Source: Trametes villosa
Lineage: Eukaryota > Basidiomycota > Agaricomycetes > Polyporales > Polyporaceae
Assembly (NCBI GenBank): GCA_002964805.2
Contig: PUDQ02000066.1
Coordinates: 868,001 to 932,000, forward strand
Length of the DNA stretch: 64,000 nucleotides
Reading direction: 5' to 3'
Numbering within the stretch: position 1 is the first letter of the stretch; each line of letters starts with the position of its first letter. The position numbers were made by a program, and so were the translations under genes. Below are positions 57,208 to 64,000 of this stretch, in pieces. Under the pieces are notes generated by a model. The model was not told the origin of the DNA and made no database searches. It saw nothing but the letters and a program-made list of their open reading frames with translations.

Positions 57208-58399
57208 TCATCTGAGTCGTCTACTGGTCTTGTAGGGCTGCGTCAGTTGAATCATCATTAAAGACTCTCGCTCGCCAGAGACTCGGAGACGACACTTACA
57301 TCAGGCTCTGGATGTGCCATAAACCGCGGGGCAATGTAAGGCAGAGGCGCCAACACTTGCGTATTTGTGCAGGATGTTTGTGAGAGGGAGCCGCAATCTA
57401 TCAGCCTGATAGTCGTTGAGAGCGAAGGTCGCTTGCTGTCTGGTCAGAATTCTGGTGACGGCAGAATCGCCATGTTGCGAGGAAAGGCGAGATCGAATTG
57501 TTTGCCAGTATGAGTTCTGCACAGGAACGATCGTCGAACACCATAAAGTCAAGATGTCGAAGTGGTCAACTTGTCAAGGGTGCCACAAACGGTGAGCAGC
57601 ATTCCTCGCCATACAGCCATTGCTACGCCATCCCTTTCGAAACTCAGTATACCTGAGACTTGAGGAAGAACGGGGCATAACCGCAAACTTCGAGGCCCAT
57701 GTAGCAGTACAATCCGGGGTGGATGAGTCCATGGCAGGCGTCGGGAGGACATGTCTGCTATGGAACCACCGCGCTACGGCTCACTTAGCTGGCAATGCCG
57801 AAAGCGAGACAAGAGAGTTCGATGCTGGTGCCAGTGGTGGCGAATTCGAAGGCGTGCGGGCGTGCCGGAGCAGCTGCTGGCACAGCACCGGTCAGGGAAC
57901 CATGTCGACAAGGACCCTCATGCTGCACAGGCCCAATCAGCTACCGTGGAGTTACGCAACGCCGCTGCGGTCGCGGTGGAAATACCTGTGCAATTTGAGG
58001 AGTCTTGCCAACGGAGGCGCAAGAGAGGTGATAAGCCCCAGATTCGAAGTGTCCGCATGCGCACACAAGCATGTCTCGCGGAAGTCGACATACACGCTCT
58101 TGCGGCTCTTTTCTCCGTCTCGCGCTCGCACAGCCCGGTGATCAACATCTGGGGCGAGCTGGGGAACCTGTGCTTGTATTTCTTGAAACAGCGGAGCGGA
58201 GACGCGACGGGGTGGAGGAGAGAGCACTGCGAGAAGGCTGAGCGCTGCAGAGGACTGATGAGATGATCGTGATGGATCAAACCAGTCCTACATAAGTCCG
58301 TCCGCTTCCCCCTCTTCCTCCACCGTTGCCACCCCTACTCTCGTCGTCGAGAACGCTCACCTCGACGCGTACATACTACCACAACCACCGACGACGACG
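57208..58399. other. Spacer upstream of the amidohydrolase-like gene
   Basis: Frames of 80-170 codons occur on both strands around 57.3-58.3 kb, but none has a recognisable domain or consistent splice pattern. A decayed gene cannot be excluded. The last ~100 bp are a C/T-rich leader. Confidence 0.4.
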
Positions 58400-59876
58400 A
58401 TGAGCACCGCGGCACTACCCCCGACCCCGAAGTCGCCCAGCGTCGGCGCGCGTCGCAAGGGCCCGAAGCAGCTCCCGAAGCTCCCCCTCTCTGCCTTCAC
58501 GCCTCCGAACACCGGCACGTCCGAGCAGTTCCCGCTCGCGCCGAGTCCGAGCTCGCTTCAGCCGGAGACGATCGTCGACGCCCATGTCATCGCGCCCGGT
58601 GGCGACCTCGCGAGCTGGAAGGCGCAGACGGGCCAGAAGCTCGGCGGGCGGATAAGGGGCGTCGTGCTCTCGCTGCACGGCGTGCAGCCTGCGGAGGTCG
58701 AGAAGGTCGTTCAGGAGTACGTGCCTCTCGCTTAGATCGGGCAGCGTGCCCCGCGTCGACCTCGCTGCGGCGGTGCTGCACAGATCGCTTAGACTTACCG
58801 CCCTCGCTCCTCAGGCTGCAATCTAGCGCGTCGAGCTCAACAACGCCCATCCTCGCCATCGCGGTCCCCTTCTCGCTCGAAGACGGCCCACCCGCTTCGC
58901 CACCGTCATATCTCACTGCGAACGCGTCGTCAAAACCTGCGATCGTTCTCTCCACGACCTTCCGGGAGTCATCACCAGCGGCGATCGAGGCGCTCACATG
59001 GGCTCTGACACAAGACTTCACGGTGAACATCGACGTTCAGAGCGATCTCAACCAGGAGAGCGGCTGGGAGTCGCTCGAGGAGTTCCTCACGAAGGCGACG
59101 GCCAGCGATGAAGCGAAGGGCAAGATCGTTCTTTGTGAGTACTCCCCTCTCTGTCCCGTTCGGGACGTGCGGTACCCAGAAGAGGGATCAAATCGGCCGA
59201 CGCACGTCCGCCTTTGGCAGGTCTCGTCGTTCGCGATCCTACTGCACCTCCATGACCAGTCTCGCCGCTGCTGCATTGTTGATAACCGGAGCGTACTGAC
59301 CAACCACCCTTAGCGAACATCCTCCCGCCACCGGACAGCCTCACACTCCCGATCGTGAAGCTGCTCACGCATCAGCTCTACCGGAGCTACCAGGGCCACA
59401 CCGGCTCGCTCTCCCTCTTCTCAAACGTCTATGTCTCCTTCGTCCCGCCCGCCTGGGGCGCGCCAACCCCGCCCACGCCCCCGCCCTTCGCCGGTGCGGC
59501 AGACACCGAGGAGGGCCGCGAGAAGGCTGCGCGCCTCGAATCCCAGGAGGCCAAGGAGTGGAAGCGGCGCATCAAGATGTACAGTGCGTATCTCCCTTCC
59601 CCCGAGCGCGCGTTTCCGTGCTGCTCATGTACGTTACTGTTACTGATTGGGGCGTATCTGTGTACAGTCGGGCCGACGGTGGAGGCGTTCGGCTTCCAGC
59701 GCATCCTGTGGGGCTCTTCGCCCGCCGCGCCGCTGACGGCGACGACACCGGCCTCGAACGCGGGCGACTGGTTCGAGCTCGCGCGCGAATCGTTCGCCGA
59801 GCTCGGCATCGAGCAGGACGCGATCGACGCCGTCTTCGCGGACAACGCGCGGCAGGTCTACGGCGCCTCCTCGTAG
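58400..59876 (+). CDS. Amidohydrolase-like (TIM-barrel) protein
   Basis: Exons 58400-58716, 58815-59134, 59314-59583 and 59668-59876 encode 371 residues. After a Pro/Ser-rich N-terminus come IVDAHVIAPGGDL and alternating strand-helix segments (TPILAIAVPF, AIEALTWAL, KIVLSNILPPPDSLTL). The C-terminus (IGPTVEAFGFQRILWGSSP ... ELGIEQDAIDAVFADNARQVYG) is the typical end of amidohydrolase-2 family barrels. The N-terminal HxH metal-binding motif of that family is not visible, and the first strand has a single His. It may therefore be a divergent or inactive member, or the match may be structural only. Substrate unknown. Confidence 0.65.
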
Positions 59877-60502
59877 GCGTGGCGCCGTGGCGCGCGTTCG
59901 GTCATGACGGCTCGCTTCATGGATGCGCCCCCGAGTGAGATAGGAAGAGCATGAACTGTGGCGCGAAGCCTTGTACGATGCGGCGAGTGGCGGGAGTTGG
60001 TTTGATGACTAGAATCTTATGCGCTGAGTATTTATAAGGACTTGGTCTGGATGGGACGGAGTTACAGAATGCCAATGATAATCTGCGTCTACGCGGCGCT
60101 GTACTAGAGATGAGGCGTATTGCCCTGGGACGCACAGCCCACACTATCTGTCGGTACGTTCAGGGAGCATGCCTCATGCGCCACGATGACCTTACCAGAC
60201 GCAGATGCATACTCGCAGGCTTGTGCCGAGCTCTGGAGCGGAGCATCGGCGTTCTCAAGTAGCCCTGTGCCGCGGTGGGCAAGAGGTTCAGGCCAGACTC
60301 CAGGTTCAGGATCCGATCTTAGGAACTTCTAGTCGGGGAAACCCATAACGCTACATTGTGTGAAAATTCGTTGACGGACATTTACAGCATGTTTTAGTTC
60401 CAGTTGTATCTGCTCCAGACTTGGCGGGCTGGTGACGAGACTGGAGGGAGATAAGCATAACGCTATCGCAGACAGCCGGCAGCGCTACTCACCACCGTTC
60501 GC
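59877..60502. other. Convergent spacer
   Basis: Between the amidohydrolase-like gene (plus) and the glucuronoyl esterase (minus). Probably both 3' untranslated regions. Nothing further recognised. Confidence 0.5.
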
Positions 60503-62158
60503 TCAGTGGAGCTGGGGCGTGGTCCAGTCGATCCACTGGGCCGCGTTCCAGCTGACGCCGTTGAAGACCTTGTTGGAGTCGAAGAAGCTCGTGCTGACGT
60601 TCTGGCCGAGGAGGAAGCGGTTGAAGAACGCGTTCAGCTGCGGCGTGAGCGACGACGGCCACGCGCAGTGCGCGTGCCCGCCAATCTGCTCGAACCCGTG
60701 GTGGTCCGCGACGCCGAGCGCGTCCCACACGGTGTGCGCGGCGGTCATGCAGCCGAACGAGCTGAGCGGGCTCAGCCACACGTAGTCCGTGTTCTCGAAC
60801 GAGATCATCGGGCGCGGCGCGATGAGCGCGGCGAGCGAGTGGTGGTCGAACGGGAGCGTGTCGAGGTTGTTCACGAAGTTCGCGAAGTTCGACGAGAACC
60901 ACACGTTCTCCGTCACGATCTCCGTCGCCGTCTGCACGACCGAGCCCTGGTCCTGCTCGAACTTGGACAGGCGCCAGCACGCGTCGCCGCCCGAGCCGGA
61001 CTCCTGCGGGATCGTGAGCGCGATGCGCGGCTCGAGCGCGCCCGCCATGAGCGCGCCCTTGCCGTTGCGCGAGCAGCCGGTCACGGCGATGCGCTGCGTG
61101 TTGACGTTCGCGGACGGCGTTTGCTCGAGCGCGTCGATGATGCGGCTCACACCCCACGCCCAGGCAGTCATCGCGCTCGCCGTCGCGGTCTTGCCGTAGA
61201 GGTTGTAGAAGAGACCGACGCCACGGCTCGTCGACGCGTCGTTCTGCTGGGCCATGTCGGAGTTCTCGAAGATGAGCGTGGCAATCTGAAAAGGTTCAAT
61301 CCTATCAGATCAATGCACGGAGGACTCGTGCACTTGCAGTACTCACCCCAGCGGGAACGGGGATACTCAGACCCTCATAGGCAATGAGCAAGGGCCATCC
61401 GCCAGCGGGCGGGTTGCCGGACGGGAAGGTGATCTTCGGCGCGAAGGTGATCGACGAACCGCCGTTGCTGGCAGTGATAGAAAGCGTGCCGGTTGTCCCG
61501 GACTTCGTGAGCGACGCTGTCAGGGAGGATGGCTTTCCGGGGAGCGCGCCGGCCTCGTAACCTTGGATGAGCGCCTTCAGCTGGGCGCTGCGGCACTCCC
61601 AGTCTGCGGCCGACTGGACCGGGGTCCCGTCATTGAAGAGGAAGGGGTTCGGAAGCTTCGCGTTGGAAAAGCCGGAGATGCTAGCCGCGGTCGCGCATGC
61701 ACCAGCAGGGCCGGTCGGCGCGGGCGCTGAAACCGTAGGGCTCGAAGGAGGTAGGGTCGGGGTGACGACTGGAGCACTGGTGGCGGGAGCACTGGAAGCG
61801 GGTGCTGAGGCAGCTCCAGGGATGCATTGCCTTGGAGAACGTGTTAGACAAAATACATCGAGACGATGAAGCGAACATACGAGTAGTAGGAGTTGAGGAC
61901 TGAGCATGTAGTGCCGGCCACACAAGCTGATAGAATAGAGGATGAGTGAGATTCGTTGGCTGAGCGTTTCGGGGCAGCGTACTGGTAGCGCCCTTCCATC
62001 CAATACCACCGCATTGTCCTGGAAGTGGATGGTCAGAACTGGCAGCTAAATCTTGGAAAGGCGATGAGGTGACACATACCCCACTCTGCAGCCTGCGCAT
62101 TAACCATCTGCGCAACGGCGAGGGCCACGCTCAACTGGACCGCGGTGAAGAGCTGCAT
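60503..62158 (-). CDS. Secreted glucuronoyl esterase (CE15) with N-terminal CBM1
   Basis: Exons 62158-62080, 62018-61983, 61926-61881, 61830-61347 and 61285-60503 encode 475 residues. A signal peptide ([15 protein letters not shown]) is followed by a fungal cellulose-binding CBM1 assembled over four exons: [15 protein letters not shown], then [15 protein letters not shown] Ser/Pro/Thr/Ala linker leads to the catalytic domain. The CE15 serine motif [11 protein letters not shown], the acidic residue region [13 protein letters not shown] and the His region GGHAHCAWP complete the triad. The enzyme cleaves ester bonds between lignin alcohols and 4-O-methyl-glucuronoyl side chains of xylan, uncoupling lignin from hemicellulose. 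It is strong evidence for a lignocellulose-degrading lifestyle. Confidence 0.94.
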
Positions 62159-63632
62159 GATGACGGGTGAAGGTTCTCCAACGAAGAGTCCTCCGTCATG
62201 CAACGCCGCTTTATATCTCGACGAGGAGGTGCACATGGCACTCCCGGCTGGCGAAGGCGTCCGAGAATGCCCCCGCAAAAGAATTGCACAGGGGCGACGC
62301 GGGCCGCCACAGAGTGGGCCTTACGTGCCAGCGGGCTCCGCGTCTTCAGTTCGAGGTGTGCCGCGTGACTGCCACGGATCGTCGAGCTTGCCGTCAGCGT
62401 AACGTATAGGAAGAAGACGCAGGCAGACGTCACGAAGGAGGCGAGGCGCGATGTCCGCCCCTTTTCCATGGTGCTTGGCACACTTCGCGTACAGCACATT
62501 CGGACCAACGTCGGGTGGGACCTGACTGCCACCGCTTCGTCTGCTAGAGGTAGACACGGATATAAAGACCAGGGTCGGTGATCGGGGCGCTTCCAAGTGC
62601 CAGAGATGCAATGGGTGCTCCGCTGGCTTGTGGGCTGGTGACGAAGTCGGGTGTTTCTCCGGTGATGCTATTTAAGGAGGCTATAAGGGCGCGGCAGGTG
62701 ACGGAATCGCATGACCATCAATGAACAGGTCGAGTAAACGGAATACGAGAGTGAATGTCCACTCTACCGACGCCGGGCACGTTCGCGGCCCGCACGACGC
62801 GTCGGCGCCCGGTGCCCGGGGAGTCAAACGTGGACAAGACGAGTCTGCGGCTCCGCGCGTGGCCTCGAAGAATTTCAGCTCGTCGTTCATAGATCCCGAA
62901 GTAGTTGGTGAGATGATCCGAGACAGAACGCCTGACGGCCGCCGGGCGTTCCGAATATGGTACTCCCACAACTACTTCATGGGAAGCCTGTTGACACCTG
63001 GCATCTGTGAGCAAAACATTCACCTCGAGTAGGTGCATGTGCCCTGTCGCACCTTCTCCTCAGGTCCTACGCATACTAGCCAGATACCGCCACAGTGCTC
63101 CTTGTGCGAGTACTGCGTTAAAATCCTCCTGTCAAGTTGAACCCATCGTGGCACGCGAGCGCGGGACCAAAGGCAGATCTATGCTGAAAGAGATTCGGGT
63201 TTAACTGGCGTTCTAGAGCATTGATGAGCAGAGGAAGTTGTGAATGATATTGCGGCTGGTGGTACTAGCACAAGAGAAGTGGCGGCGCTTGTCGAGTGAG
63301 GGAAGCGCCTCGAGCGTGCGCGTGAGACAGGTTCAAGCTACTTCAAGGCCACCGTCATTACGCATGCCAAGATATGCCAGAGGGCTCGGTGCCGCTGAGA
63401 AACCCGCTGCGCGCATACAGCCATTGAAGATTGAAGGGCATCATTGCACTCACGGTCGGAGGATGACGCCTCTTATCCCGCGGATAGCGCCGCCAAACGT
63501 AAGCAGTGCGCAGATGGTATAGTACCAGCCGGCCATCGGGGATATGACTTACTTAGCTAGTGGCCGAGAACTTATAGGACGAAACTGGATGTGCAGATGC
63601 CCAACGAGCTCTTGCCAAACTCCCCTGCAAGA
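62159..63632. other. Divergent spacer between the esterase and the hydrolase gene
   Basis: It contains the esterase promoter and, at the right, the promoter of the epoxide-hydrolase-like gene. Frames up to about 100 codons (e.g. 62721-63032) have no domain and are matched by antisense frames. CTATTTAAGG near 62669 is AT-rich but not assigned. Confidence 0.45.
62210..62215 (-). promoter_or_regulatory. TATA box of the glucuronoyl esterase
   Basis: Minus-strand ATATAAAGCGG places TATAAA about 52 bp upstream of ATG 62158. Confidence 0.6.
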
Positions 63633-64000
63633 ATGGACGCATCACTATACAAGGACCTCAAGGTCTCGCGGGGGCTGACTTACCACTACTACTACTCCCC
63701 GGCAGCTGCGGGGTATCCAACCCTGCTCCTTCTTCACGGCTTCCCCTCCAGCTCGTTTGATTGGCACAGGCAGGTCGAATACTTCCAGCCGAAGGGGTAC
63801 GGCCTCCTCGTGCCAGATGTCCTCGGTTCCGGAGGGACCTCCAAGCCGGACGACCCAGAGGCATTCCGCCTCTCGTTGATAGCACGGGACATCATCGATG
63901 TGCTTGACGCAGAGAGCCTAGACAAAGTAGTCGGGATCGGGCACGACTGGTGATTTTCAATCAGTCGCGGCTCGCTAGAAAACAAGCACTGACAGTATAC
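63633..64000 (+). CDS. Epoxide-hydrolase-type alpha/beta hydrolase, 5' exon (gene runs off the window)
   Basis: Exon 1 is 63633-63949, ending inside the GHDW motif at a GTGATT donor. The next exon lies beyond the window or at its edge. MDASLYKDLKVSRGLTYHYY, then LLLHGFPSSSFDW (oxyanion-hole HGFP) and YGLLVPDVLGSGGTSKPDDP match soluble epoxide hydrolases. In that family the Asp of GHDWG is the nucleophile. ATG 63633 is preferred over the in-frame ATG 63591 because relatives start with MDxSLxKD. The candidate acceptor just before the window end would change the expected Trp, so the true acceptor is probably outside. The family hydrolyses epoxides or related small molecules. Confidence 0.8.

Noticed and set aside
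57301..58280. A possible decayed multi-exon gene on either strand
   Set aside because: Frames of 60-170 codons exist on both strands but none gives a recognisable motif or consistent splice signals.
60506..61387. A 293-codon plus-strand frame across the glucuronoyl esterase
   Set aside because: Antisense to an unambiguous CE15 catalytic domain; Arg/Ala/Val-rich composition is typical of a shadow frame.
1..64000. CRISPR array, rRNA operon, intact transposase or reverse transcriptase
   Set aside because: No regularly spaced identical repeats, no rRNA-like sequence and no transposase or RT motifs (e.g. YxDD) were found in the frames examined.

Overview
This is a GC-rich nuclear window from a filamentous basidiomycete, most likely a wood-decay agaricomycete (Polyporales-like). 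The evidence is many short introns (about 50-70 bp, GTRNGY donors) in nearly every gene, two HET-domain genes, LRR-type F-box genes, a tandem cytochrome P450 array, and a secreted glucuronoyl esterase with an N-terminal cellulose-binding module. No bacterial features, rRNA or CRISPR array were seen. Exon models were built by eye from splice signals, reading frame and comparison between paralogues inside the window.

Layout. 0.6-5.1 kb: a large multi-exon protein with an EF-hand and two ZZ-like zinc fingers. 5.43 kb: an intron-containing tRNA-Ser(GCU). 5.7-7.2 kb: dynamitin (dynactin subunit 2). 7.6-9.7 kb: a HET-domain gene. 11.8-13.0 kb: a His/Gly-rich CipC-like protein. 14.0-14.8 kb: a small secretory or membrane protein. 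16.7-18.7 kb: a basic, probably nuclear protein. 19.8-21.8 kb (minus): a second HET gene. 23.5-25.9 kb: a P450, convergent with a J-domain protein (25.9-26.8 kb, minus). 27.7-29.0 kb: an F-box/LRR-like gene. 29.1-33.1 kb: a divergent pair of paralogous proteins of unknown family. 33.3-35.2 kb: a second F-box gene.

35.4-52.0 kb is the metabolic core. Two tandem aldo-keto reductases (minus) sit head to head with an array of four closely related P450s (plus), plus a decayed fifth copy. The AKR and P450 sides share a 742-bp divergent promoter with four tandem GATA-type sites. Three of the P450s have a TATA box about 90 bp upstream of the ATG, and two have visibly duplicated upstream regions, so the array grew by segmental duplication. 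A joint role in oxidation and carbonyl reduction of small aromatic, xenobiotic or secondary metabolites is inferred only from gene families and context.

53.2-55.0 kb: a coiled-coil protein with a Gly-Tyr repeat block. 55.0-58.3 kb: a gene-poor repeat region with a tRNA-derived SINE-like element, ACTTG-rich repeats and a diverged pair of direct repeats. 58.4-59.9 kb: an amidohydrolase-like protein. 60.5-62.2 kb (minus): the CBM1-CE15 glucuronoyl esterase. The window ends inside an epoxide-hydrolase-type alpha/beta hydrolase. The most noteworthy signals are the unknown paralogue pair with a repeated C-terminal module, the P450 birth-and-death array, and a glycine-rich reading frame that continues past a TGA at 13042.
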